From: an uncultured Lachnospiraceae bacterium
GTDB lineage: Bacteria > Bacillota > Clostridia > Lachnospirales > Lachnospiraceae
Direction: 5' to 3'
Length of the DNA: 47,696 bases
Assembly (NCBI GenBank): GCA_910576895.1
Contig: CAJTJZ010000024.1
Coordinates: 237-47,932 of the forward strand
Of this stretch, positions 34,364-42,312 are shown in pieces (within the stretch, counting starts at the first letter, position 1; every line of letters starts with the position of its first letter). Made by a program: the position numbers and the translations under genes. The notes beneath the pieces are model-generated. The model did not search any database, was not told the origin of the DNA, and saw nothing but the letters and a program-made list of their open reading frames with translations.

Positions 34364-35443
34364 TTATTCGCTTTCCTCATTCATTTTCATTAATTTTGCC
34401 GCCTGATCTGCTGCAATTAAAGCATCTAAAATTTCCTGAATATCTCCATTCATAATATCATTTAATCTATATAGTGTCAATTTAATCCTATGATCAGTAA
34501 CACGTCCTTGCGGAAAATTATACGTTCTGATTTTTTCTGAACGATCTCCTGTTCCTATTTGACTTCTTCTTGCCTCTGCCTCTGCATCTTTTGCCTTTTG
34601 GCATTCTATATCATATAATTTTGTTCGCAAAAGTGCAAATGCCTTTGCTTTATTTTGAAGCTGCGATTTTTCCGTTTGACTGTAAATAACAATACCTGTT
34701 GGTATATGCGTTAGTCGTACTGCGGAATCTGTTGTATTTACACATTGTCCACCATTTCCAGATGCCCTCATAACATCAATTCTAATATCCTTTTCATCAA
34801 TTTGAACATCTACTTCTTCTGCTTCTGCCATAACTGCGACTGTAATTGTAGAAGTATGAATCCGTCCTCCTGATTCTGTTTCTGGAATCCTTTGTACACG
34901 ATGAACACCACTTTCATATTTTAAAATGGAATATGCTCCTTTACCTGATACCATAAAAGATACATATTTCATACCACCAATGCCGATTTCTTCTACTTCC
35001 ATTAATTCTACTTTCCATCCTCTGCCCTCAGCATAATGTACATACATACGATAAATTTCAGCCGCAAATAATGCTGCTTCATCACCACCTGCACCAGAAC
35101 GAATCTCCACAATCACATTTTTATCATCATTTGGATCTTTTGGCAGCAGAAGTATTTTTAACTTTTGTTCCATTGTAGCTGCTTTTTCCTTACAATCATT
35201 TAATTCCTCTTTTGCAAGCTCTTTCATTTCCTCATCTGTTTCTTCTTCTAACATCATAAGACTTGACTCTATTCCATCATTTGCTGCCTTATATTCTTTA
35301 TATGCCATTACAATTTCTGATAAATCAGCTTCTTCTTTCATTAACTTACGATAACGCTCTTGATTGTTTGCAATGGTTGGTTCTGCAAGCTCATTTAAAA
35401 CCTCCTGATATCGTTGTACCAGTTCTTCTAATTTATCAAACAT
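34364..35443 (-). CDS. prfA: peptide chain release factor 1
   Basis: 359 residues, standard length. The GGQ motif that triggers peptidyl-tRNA hydrolysis is at about 231-233 (SGNGGQCVNTTDSAV). The codon-recognition PxT tripeptide is PET (about 187-189; commonly PAT or PVT in RF1), followed by ESGGRIHTS. Recognises UAA and UAG. Its Gln is normally methylated by PrmC, whose gene lies directly upstream, so the two are co-transcribed. Confidence 0.97.
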   Translation of the reverse strand: MFDKLEELVQRYQEVLNELAEPTIANNQERYRKLMKEEADLSEIVMAYKEYKAANDGIESSLMMLEEETDEEMKELAKEELNDCKEKAATMEQKLKILLLPKDPNDDKNVIVEIRSGAGGDEAALFAAEIYRMYVHYAEGRGWKVELMEVEEIGIGGMKYVSFMVSGKGAYSILKYESGVHRVQRIPETESGGRIHTSTITVAVMAEAEEVDVQIDEKDIRIDVMRASGNGGQCVNTTDSAVRLTHIPTGIVIYSQTEKSQLQNKAKAFALLRTKLYDIECQKAKDAEAEARRSQIGTGDRSEKIRTYNFPQGRVTDHRIKLTLYRLNDIMNGDIQEILDALIAADQAAKLMKMNEESE

Positions 35444-35514
35444 TACACTTTTCCTCCAAATTTTCTTCTAAACTATAGTTATTTTACTCTATCTATTCTA
35501 TTTTCTATCAATAT

Positions 35515-36369
35515 TCATTTATGGCCATTTTTTCCCACTATAACGCGATCAAGCCGAGCCAAATCTTGTATAACTTCAATTTCTTCATATCCATTCTCCT
35601 GTAAAATCTTAGAAACAGCTTTCGCTTGCCCACATCCAATCTCCATAAGTAAACTTCCCTTAGTTGTAAGAAAATTTTTAGCAGTTTTTGCAATTTTATA
35701 ATAAAAATCGAGCCCATCTTTGCCACCAAATAAAGCTAATCTTGGCTCATATTCTACAACTTCTGGCAGTAATTGTCCCATTTCTTTTTCTGTAATATAA
35801 GGAGGATTAGAAATAATCATATCAAATAATTCCCCTTTTTTTATTTTATCAAATAAATTGGACTGATAAAAAGATGGCTTAAGTCCAAGAACATCTGCAT
35901 TTTTTCTTGCAATAAAAAGTGCTTCCTCTGAAATATCAACTCCCACACCATTTAAAAGCTTTCCTAACTTCATAAGACTTAATAAAATACAGCCGCTGCC
36001 AGTACACATATCTAAAATATAATCTTTTTGCTTTAAAATAGAAAGTGCTTTTTCCACTAATATTTCGGTATCTTGTCGTGGAATTAAAACAGCCGGACTT
36101 ACAAAAAAGGAAATTCCCATAAACTCTTGTACTCCAAGAATATATTGTAATGGCTCTCGTTTTTCTCGCCGAACTAAACAATTCTCCCAATGTTTTTTAG
36201 CCTTGTCATCCTTTTCCATCAATTCCTCTTTTTGCCTTAAAAAATAGTCAGCTCTTGTTATTTGAAAACATTCTGAAAATAAATACCATGCATCCAATTT
36301 TGCTTCTTTTATCTTTGCCTTTTCAAGCCTTTCTATCCCATTTTGCAATAATTCAAAATAAGCAGCCAT
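35515..36369 (-). CDS. prmC: release factor glutamine methyltransferase
   Basis: 284 residues. An N-terminal helical domain (about 1-80) binds the release factor. The Rossmann methyltransferase domain has ILDMCTGSGCILLSL (SAM motif I) and the catalytic IISNPPYI (about 184-191), which holds the target Gln. Methylates the GGQ glutamine of RF1/RF2. Located between DUF1385 and prfA, a gene order seen in many Firmicutes. Confidence 0.96.
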   Translation of the reverse strand: MAAYFELLQNGIERLEKAKIKEAKLDAWYLFSECFQITRADYFLRQKEELMEKDDKAKKHWENCLVRREKREPLQYILGVQEFMGISFFVSPAVLIPRQDTEILVEKALSILKQKDYILDMCTGSGCILLSLMKLGKLLNGVGVDISEEALFIARKNADVLGLKPSFYQSNLFDKIKKGELFDMIISNPPYITEKEMGQLLPEVVEYEPRLALFGGKDGLDFYYKIAKTAKNFLTTKGSLLMEIGCGQAKAVSKILQENGYEEIEVIQDLARLDRVIVGKNGHK

Positions 36370-36384
36370 ATAATTTTATTTCCC

Positions 36385-37734
36385 CTATTCTCCAAAAAAT
36401 TTATCTAAAGCTTTTAAAATTGGATCATCTTCATTTTCAATATCTGGTTGTAATCTGGCATAAGTGCTTTCTTGTATCTTTTGTTCTTCCCGTTCTTTTT
36501 TTATTGTTTCCTGTTCCTTTTCCTGTTTTTCAAAATCCTGATGATTTCCATATTCATCGTTTAAAATGGTTTGTTGTAATCTTTCTTTTGCAAGCATAGA
36601 AAATGTTTTTACTGTTTCTATTTCATTTTCTTTATCATCTTCTTTTATATGAATAGCTTCTTTTTGATTTTTTTCTTCTTCTATAGTTTCACTTTCTATC
36701 TTATTATCTTCTTTTTTTTCATTTAATGGTTTCCATTCTATATGATTTCCCCAATGCTCTTGTAAAAATTCTCTCCAATCAAAAACTGCTTCTATTGATG
36801 CAATTGCCACAAGAATCATATCATCCTCTGGTTCTTTTGTAAATAATTTTTGAAACCACAATCCCGGTGTACTTAAAAATTTTATCAAGGGATGTTCTAT
36901 TTTTTCTGTCAAATGCATCCATTCATAAGAAACTGCTGCAATAAGGAATGTAAACAAAATCTGAAATAATATCTTTTTCCATAAAACTTCTGTTTGTATC
37001 AATCCAAAAGAAAGAATACTGAAAAAAATAACACAAAAGAAAAAACCTGTTCCACAATTTATACGTTGTTTTAACTGTTTTCTAACATTTTCTACTGTCA
37101 GCTCCAGTCCATTTTCTATACAATTAATTACTTTATTTTCTGCTCCATGATACATAAAAATTCGTTTCACATCCTCTATTTTTGCAATTAGCAAAAAATA
37201 AAGAAAAAAAAGAATCACTTTCAATCCTTCTTCTATCATTGTTTTTTTCACAGATAATTCTAATCCAATCAATTTTTCCGATAATATCATAGGAAGTAGA
37301 AAAATAAATGCAACCGCAATTACAATAAAACAAAGCATTAGAAATACTATCTTTATTTTATTAAACACTGATTTTATTTGTTTTGCCAATCCTCCCATAG
37401 CTTTACTTTTTTTTAAATCTTTCGTAAAATTTCTTCCTGTTCCCGTACTAATCCATTCTTCCCACTCCTGTTTTCTTTTTACTTCTTCTTCTCCATAAAA
37501 AGAAGCCGAATATAAAAATGTTCTCATTCCAAGATAAAAAATTTCTATAAAATAAACAATTCCACGTATGAAAGGAATTGTGAAAAATGTAATACTATGA
37601 CATTCTTCCTTTTTTATATCAATAGACTGGTCTGCTCTCCTGACAGCTATGGCATAGATAGATTTATTTTTCATCATAATACCCTCAATAACTGCCTGTC
37701 CGCCGATTCCTGAAGGCTTCCTAATCTGCACCAA
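36385..37734 (-). CDS. DUF1385 membrane protein with a long charged tail
   Basis: 449 residues. Residues about 5-315 are the DUF1385 domain: start SGIGGQAVIEGIMMKN, four to five transmembrane segments (near 130-150, 165-185, 225-245, 250-270), and the conserved FYHGAEHK-like segment as MYHGAENKVINCIENG, then PGLWFQKLFTKEPEDDMI. Residues about 335-430 are a Glu/Lys/Gln-rich low-complexity tail, not part of the family as usually seen. Function of DUF1385 is unknown to me; it sits conserved between rpmE and prmC/prfA. Cytoplasmic side for the tail is inferred. Confidence 0.88.
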   Translation of the reverse strand: MVQIRKPSGIGGQAVIEGIMMKNKSIYAIAVRRADQSIDIKKEECHSITFFTIPFIRGIVYFIEIFYLGMRTFLYSASFYGEEEVKRKQEWEEWISTGTGRNFTKDLKKSKAMGGLAKQIKSVFNKIKIVFLMLCFIVIAVAFIFLLPMILSEKLIGLELSVKKTMIEEGLKVILFFLYFLLIAKIEDVKRIFMYHGAENKVINCIENGLELTVENVRKQLKQRINCGTGFFFCVIFFSILSFGLIQTEVLWKKILFQILFTFLIAAVSYEWMHLTEKIEHPLIKFLSTPGLWFQKLFTKEPEDDMILVAIASIEAVFDWREFLQEHWGNHIEWKPLNEKKEDNKIESETIEEEKNQKEAIHIKEDDKENEIETVKTFSMLAKERLQQTILNDEYGNHQDFEKQEKEQETIKKEREEQKIQESTYARLQPDIENEDDPILKALDKFFGE

Positions 37735-37828
37735 GTCTCACCTTTCTTCCTTTTGTCTTTCCTGTTTTCTATTATCTTAGCTAAAATAAAATCATAAATA
37801 TCATTAAAAGAAATGTTCTCTTAAAACA

Positions 37829-37908
37829 AAAAAGTTGAGGAAATCATGCCTCAACCAAATATACTGTCAACAGTAATATAAAAGACTGCTGACAGTATTT
37901 CTCAACCT
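37829..37908 (-). terminator. tandem hairpins ending the rpmE transcript
   Basis: Minus strand, right after the rpmE stop: hairpin ATACTGTCAGCAGT / ACTGTTGACAGTAT (37898-37861, one mismatch), then GTTGAGG / CCTCAAC followed by TTTTTT (37855-37829). A copy of GGTTGAG just after the rpmE stop could instead pair with the terminator's CTCAAC arm and enclose the first hairpin. The second hairpin with T-run is a strong intrinsic terminator. Confidence 0.75.
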
Positions 37909-37915
37909 CTTTATA

Positions 37916-38122
37916 TTAGTCTTGTTTTAAACCATATCTACGATTGAACTTATCAATAGCACCACGTGCAATAGCAGCCTTCTGCTGACCTGTATAAAAA
38001 GAATGGCATTTAGAGCAGATTTCAACACGAATATTTTCTTTCGTAGAACCTGTTACAAATTCATTTCCACAGTTGCAGACAACCTTTGCCTGATAATATT
38101 CTGGATGAATTCCCTGTTTCAT
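37916..38122 (-). CDS. rpmE: 50S ribosomal protein bL31 (zinc-binding form)
   Basis: 68 residues. The start MKQGIHPEYYQAKVVCNCG follows AAAGGAG; an upstream in-frame ATG at 38200 lacks a binding site. Four Cys (CNCGNEF and CSKCHSF) show the zinc-binding C+ paralogue, the form expressed under zinc sufficiency. Ends with the typical IDKFNRRYG. Lies between rho and the DUF1385 gene. Confidence 0.97.
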   Translation of the reverse strand: MKQGIHPEYYQAKVVCNCGNEFVTGSTKENIRVEICSKCHSFYTGQQKAAIARGAIDKFNRRYGLKQD

Positions 38123-38342
38123 AGTTTTCTCCTTTCCTTTTTGGTAATAATTCAACGACCTCTGACAATGCTTAGGTTCGTTGCAAAACACCAGTAACAA
38201 AGCTATAAAATCGCAGCCTTTTTTGAGTATAACACAGCATTATTTTAAATGCAAGATCTTTTTTATCAACTTATTTATTGGTAATAACTAATTTTATTAA
38301 TCAATAGAAAATAAATAGAAATAAAAATTTGCTTTCTTTTTT

Positions 38343-40184
38343 CTAAAATCTTGTTTTTTTCATATATTCCATAAATTCTTTATTACTTCTTGTATGCATA
38401 AACAATTCTATAATTCTCTCTAAGGCATCTTCTGATTTCATCCCACTTAATACTCTATGCATTTGACGATTTGTTTCTATTTCTTGTGCATTTAATAATA
38501 AATCATCTCGGCGTGTACTGGATTTATGCAAATCAATGGCAGGAAAAATACGCTTTTCAGAAAGGCTTCGATCAAGTACAATTTCCATATTACCTGTTCC
38601 TTTAAATTCCTCAAATACAACATCATCCATACGGCTGCCTGTTTCTACTAACGCTGTTGCAAGAATCGTAAGACTTCCTCCCTCACGAATATTTCTTGCT
38701 GCACCAAAAAATTTCTTTGGCATATGAAGTGCCGCTGGATCAAGTCCACCAGATAAGGTACGTCCGCTTGGTGGAACAACTAAATTATAAGCTCTTGTAA
38801 GCCTTGTAATACTATCTAATAAAATGGTTACATCTTTTTTATGTTCTACCAAACGCCTTGCACGTTCAATTACCATCTCAGAAACACGCTTATGATTTTC
38901 TGGAAGTTCATCAAAAGTAGAATAAATTACCTCTACATTTTTTCCTTCAATAGATTCCTTAATATCGGTAACTTCTTCTGGCCTTTCATCAATTAATAAA
39001 ATAATTAAATGCATTTCTGGATGATTTCTTGTAATTGCACCTGCTACCTGTTTTAATAATGTTGTTTTTCCCGCTTTTGGCGGAGATACAATCATACCAC
39101 GTTGTCCTTTTCCAATAGGAGATACAAGATCCATCATACGAACACCAACTTTTGCTCCCGGTGTTTCTAAATGAATCCGTTCATTTGGAAATACAGGTGT
39201 TAAATCTTCAAACCGTTTTCTTTTTAAAGCCTCTGATGGTTCAAAACCATTGACTGTCTTTATATATAATAATGCACTAAATTTTTCACTTTGACTGCGG
39301 ATTCTTGTATTACCAACAATAATATCTCCTGTTTTCAAATTTTGGCGGCGAATCTGTGCTGGGGATACATAGACATCATTTTCTCCCGGAAGGAAATTAT
39401 CACAACGAATAAAGCCATATCCATCTGGCATAACTTCTAAAATTCCCTCTTTTGTTTCTCCGCTATCCATATTTGCAATTTCTTGTGGTGTTGGTTCTGT
39501 ATAAGTAGATGGCTGACGATAAGGTTTTTGCTGTCCATTGATTGTATTTGTATTAACTACTCGATTATTTCCTAGCTGATTTCGATTTTGAAGATTGCGA
39601 TACTCTGGTCTTATTCCTGACTGTGGTTTATGATAATTCATTCCTGTATTTGTATTTTGTCCCATGGTATTTCCAGTTGCATTTCCAATCGTATTTTCAC
39701 GTTCATTTTCTCCTATATGATAATTATTTTTCTCTTTTATCACTGGTACTGATGTTGGTATTGCCTGCATTGTTCTTGTTTTTTCCTGTCTTGACTCCAT
39801 AATTTCTTCTGAAAAATTTCTTGAAACTTCTTCCTCTTGATCTTTTTGTTGTTTTCCTCTTATTATCTTTTCTCCCTTTTCATATCGTTCTGTTGATATC
39901 GTTTCTTTTTTCTTTCCTGTTTCTTTTATGATTGGTGCTTTTCTTACTACTTCTTTTTCTTCTACAGAAGGTCTACTTATTGTTGTTATTGTTTTTTTTA
40001 CTTTTTCCTTTTCTTTCTCTTTACTTTTGCTTTCTACTGTCTCTTTTTTTATTTCCAGCTTTGCATTATCATACTCTTGTAATTTAGCAATCACTTCACT
40101 CTTACGCAAAGCAGAAACTCCTTTAATCCCTACTTTTTTTGCTGTCTCCTTTAACTCTACCAATGACATTTTTTCATATTCCAT
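38343..40184 (-). CDS. rho: transcription termination factor Rho with extended disordered insert
   Basis: 613 residues, far longer than the roughly 420 of E. coli Rho. Rho_N/SAP-like domain at about 5-45. An extra region follows at about 45-240: first Lys/Glu-rich, then Asn/Gln/Thr-rich (about 150-225). The cold-shock RNA-binding domain is at about 243-300 (VMPDGYGFIRCDNFLPGEND). The RecA-like ATPase has Walker A SPPKAGKTTLLKQ (about 365), Walker B ILLIDERPEEVTD and the secondary RNA-binding Q/R-loop region. Hexameric helicase ending untranslated transcripts. The insert resembles the prion-like region described in Clostridium botulinum Rho. Start at the ATG after GAGGAAAA. Confidence 0.95.
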   Translation of the reverse strand: MEYEKMSLVELKETAKKVGIKGVSALRKSEVIAKLQEYDNAKLEIKKETVESKSKEKEKEKVKKTITTISRPSVEEKEVVRKAPIIKETGKKKETISTERYEKGEKIIRGKQQKDQEEEVSRNFSEEIMESRQEKTRTMQAIPTSVPVIKEKNNYHIGENERENTIGNATGNTMGQNTNTGMNYHKPQSGIRPEYRNLQNRNQLGNNRVVNTNTINGQQKPYRQPSTYTEPTPQEIANMDSGETKEGILEVMPDGYGFIRCDNFLPGENDVYVSPAQIRRQNLKTGDIIVGNTRIRSQSEKFSALLYIKTVNGFEPSEALKRKRFEDLTPVFPNERIHLETPGAKVGVRMMDLVSPIGKGQRGMIVSPPKAGKTTLLKQVAGAITRNHPEMHLIILLIDERPEEVTDIKESIEGKNVEVIYSTFDELPENHKRVSEMVIERARRLVEHKKDVTILLDSITRLTRAYNLVVPPSGRTLSGGLDPAALHMPKKFFGAARNIREGGSLTILATALVETGSRMDDVVFEEFKGTGNMEIVLDRSLSEKRIFPAIDLHKSSTRRDDLLLNAQEIETNRQMHRVLSGMKSEDALERIIELFMHTRSNKEFMEYMKKTRF

Positions 40185-40298
40185 ACTTTTCCTCATTTCT
40201 ACGAACTTTTTGTCCGTTTCTCTTTTTTTGCATATAATCCAATGAAAAATACCGATCCTGTTTTACCAAAATACGAATACCTATCGAAATATCTATAT

Positions 40299-40438
40299 TT
40301 ATTTAAATGATAGAAATGCTACTCCTATGCTGCAAAATCCAAGAAATGCTGGCATATTGCTACTTGGGAAAACACTGAAAATGCAAGACGATACCTGCCG
40401 TTGTCAATACGATAATAAATGAAAAATACTTCTTTCTT
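40299..40438 (-). pseudogene. possible decayed small membrane-protein ORF
   Basis: In the 440-base gap between rho and the adenosyltransferase gene, the minus strand encodes in one frame KKYFSFIIVLTTAGIVLHF and FPK (40438-40360), then after a frame change SSNMPAFLGFCSIGVAFLSF to a stop at 40299. Joined, these make a plausible short hydrophobic protein with one frameshift. No intact start codon or ribosome binding site is visible. Tentative; it could be chance. Confidence 0.3.
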
Positions 40439-40570
40439 TAAAAAGAATTTCAGATGAAAATTCAGGAACTTTTCCGCTTATTTTACAGGATGTATTTACT
40501 GAATATGCGGTTTAACCATAGTATCTTTTGTATTATAGCATTATCTTTCCTTAAACGCAAGTATTTTACA

Positions 40571-40600
40571 AAAAAACAGCCGCAGAGAATCTCTGCAGCC
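40571..40600 (-). terminator. terminator of the corrinoid adenosyltransferase gene
   Basis: Minus-strand hairpin with perfect GCAGA/TCTGC core and GC flanks, followed by TGTTTTTTTG. It lies 25 bases after the stop codon. Confidence 0.75.
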
Positions 40601-40624
40601 ATTTCTAATTTTAGGTTTACTTTT

Positions 40625-41116
40625 TTAACCCTTTACTGGACGAATTTCTGAAATCATATTTGCATAAGCAATCAGTTTTTCTGGTAAATAAGTTCCTGTC
40701 ATAACCAAACGATAATAATCATCTCTTGTTTCAATTAGTCCAATAATATCATCCATTGTTACAATACCAGTATCTACCAGCCCCAGTACCTCATCAAGCA
40801 CTAAAAGATCACATTCTCCTGTTTCCAATACCTTTCTGGCAAAATGAAAACCATTTAAAATATTTCTCTTTTCTTCTTCTTGCTTCTTTGGCGGCAAATC
40901 AGAATAAATACTATCTTCCTTTTCAAAACGAAACAGCTTTATATCCGGTTCTAACTTATTTAAAAAACAAAATTCCTCGGAATCCTTTCCCTTTAAAAAC
41001 TGGATAATAATAACACGATAACCAAGGCTTGCTGCACGAATACACTGACCAATCGCAGCCGTTGTTTTTCCCTTTCCATTCCCATAGTAAATCTGAACAA
41101 TTTTCTTTTCTCCCAT
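40625..41116 (-). CDS. cobO: corrinoid adenosyltransferase (CobO/BtuR type)
   Basis: 163 residues. P-loop GNGKGKTTAAIGQCIRAA (about 13-30; ATP sits in reverse orientation in this family), FLKGKDSEE, and Walker B-like LLVLDEVLGLVD. Transfers adenosyl from ATP to cob(I)alamin or a corrinoid precursor to make the B12 coenzyme. No other cobalamin genes and no cobalamin riboswitch nearby, so salvage is as likely as synthesis. The CobA_CobO_BtuR family is clear; the exact physiological substrate is not. Confidence 0.9.
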   Translation of the reverse strand: MGEKKIVQIYYGNGKGKTTAAIGQCIRAASLGYRVIIIQFLKGKDSEEFCFLNKLEPDIKLFRFEKEDSIYSDLPPKKQEEEKRNILNGFHFARKVLETGECDLLVLDEVLGLVDTGIVTMDDIIGLIETRDDYYRLVMTGTYLPEKLIAYANMISEIRPVKG

Positions 41117-41169
41117 AAGAATTTCTCCTCTATCTGCAATCTTTTTTAAAAGCCACAGATAAATAATGC

Positions 41170-41808
41170 CTACTCCTCTGTCTCAATATATTCCAGTTTA
41201 CTTACGGAAACTTCATAGGCGGTTCTCTTTTCCATTTCAAATTCTGACAATTTCTTTTGATATTCCCTACTTTGAATACGTCCCCATAATTGTACATGAC
41301 CGCCAACTTCAAACTGCCCAGAAAATCTTGCATTTCTTCCCCAACAAATACAAGGGATATAATCAGATTTTCCATATGGACGATTTACTGCAAGAAGAAT
41401 ATCTGCAATCTCCCTGCCAAGCGGTGTCTTTCTGTATACCGGCTGTTTACAAATATAGCCGTCCAAAAAGATATAATTTGGCTTACTGCTTTCATAATCT
41501 TCATCACACACGCGGATTTCCCTAACAAATACCGAAAGCACAAGACGATTTTTATTCTCCTCATGACGATTATAAGAACGAAATTGCCCTGTTACTTCAA
41601 AGAACATACCTCGATAATCCTGCTTTACGTCAATCAAACGTTCGGAAACCATAAGCGGTATGTAATCAAACGAATTACTTAAACGCTTTACTGCAACTGT
41701 CACCAAATAGAACCCTTCACCGAATACTTCATGGCTAAATGAAAAACTACTGATTACCTCACCAAAAACACTTACCTGATTGTTGTCTAAAATTTTATCT
41801 GTCATCAT
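41170..41808 (-). CDS. SSB-like protein with two OB-fold repeats
   Basis: 212 residues. Two related segments, about 10-105 and 112-205, each fit an SSB-type OB fold: a V.GEV / LDGYI start, a FxxxLxVxR strand, then SFDYIPLMVSE and KSDYIPCICWG, then a gGqF/gGhV...GRF/GRI S(Y/R) strand. Single-stranded DNA binding is therefore likely. There is no acidic C-terminal tip (DDDIPF) as in the housekeeping SSB, so recruitment of repair partners is not expected. Start at the ATG at 41808 after GGAG; own promoter at 41838-41865. Confidence 0.75.
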   Translation of the reverse strand: MMTDKILDNNQVSVFGEVISSFSFSHEVFGEGFYLVTVAVKRLSNSFDYIPLMVSERLIDVKQDYRGMFFEVTGQFRSYNRHEENKNRLVLSVFVREIRVCDEDYESSKPNYIFLDGYICKQPVYRKTPLGREIADILLAVNRPYGKSDYIPCICWGRNARFSGQFEVGGHVQLWGRIQSREYQKKLSEFEMEKRTAYEVSVSKLEYIETEE

Positions 41809-41837
41809 AGTAACTCCTCTCTGCATATCTGCCGATT

Positions 41838-41865
41838 ATTATACCCGTACCGAAATTTTTTGCAA
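41838..41865 (-). promoter_or_regulatory. promoter of the SSB-like gene
   Basis: Minus-strand TTGCAA (41865-41860), 16-base spacer and TATAAT (41843-41838), about 30 bases ahead of the start codon. Confidence 0.65.
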
Positions 41866-42175
41866 GATCTTTTTTGCATTTTCTCTAAAACATTGGCATA
41901 AATTTCTTTCTTTTTCCCTAATTAATACGCTTTTTGTCAAAAAAAACTGCCAAAATCGAAAACATGCCCTATCAGAAAAGCTATCTCCCTGCGAATATCC
42001 GATACGTTTTGTGGTTATAATCCATATTATTCAGCAGAAGCACTTTTTATTCCTAATTTTGAAAAATTTTCCTTTTTTTACTAATTTCTTGCAAAATATA
42101 TCTATTTTTGGGGAAACTGCACAAAATTTATTTCATCGGATAATAGAACTTTTCCTCAAAAAATATCAGTTTTTA

Positions 42176-42203
42176 TTGTAAAATCAAAAAGATATGATAT
42201 ACT
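42176..42203 (+). promoter_or_regulatory. typA: promoter of typA
   Basis: TTGTAA (42176-42181), 16-base spacer and TATACT (42198-42203) with an extended TG. The leader is about 105 bases. The rest of the 500-base divergent gap (41809-42312) shows no convincing gene. Confidence 0.6.
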
Positions 42204-42312
42204 TTTTTTGTTTGCTTTCAAAACTGCTTTTAAAACAGAGTATTACGTTATGCAAAAGTACAGTCTATTTATTTTCTGTATTTTTGCAGCACAGAAATGA
42301 GGATTTAAAAAA

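Noticed and set aside
40625..41170. Cobalamin riboswitch controlling cobO
   Set aside because: Only about 50 bases separate cobO from the SSB-like gene, with no room or conserved box for a cobalamin aptamer.
41780..42181. Plus-strand open frame of 133 codons in the gap upstream of typA
   Set aside because: It begins inside the SSB-like gene on the other strand, lacks a ribosome binding site, has a low-complexity Phe/Ile/Leu-rich product and runs over the promoter regions. Most simply an AT-rich chance frame.
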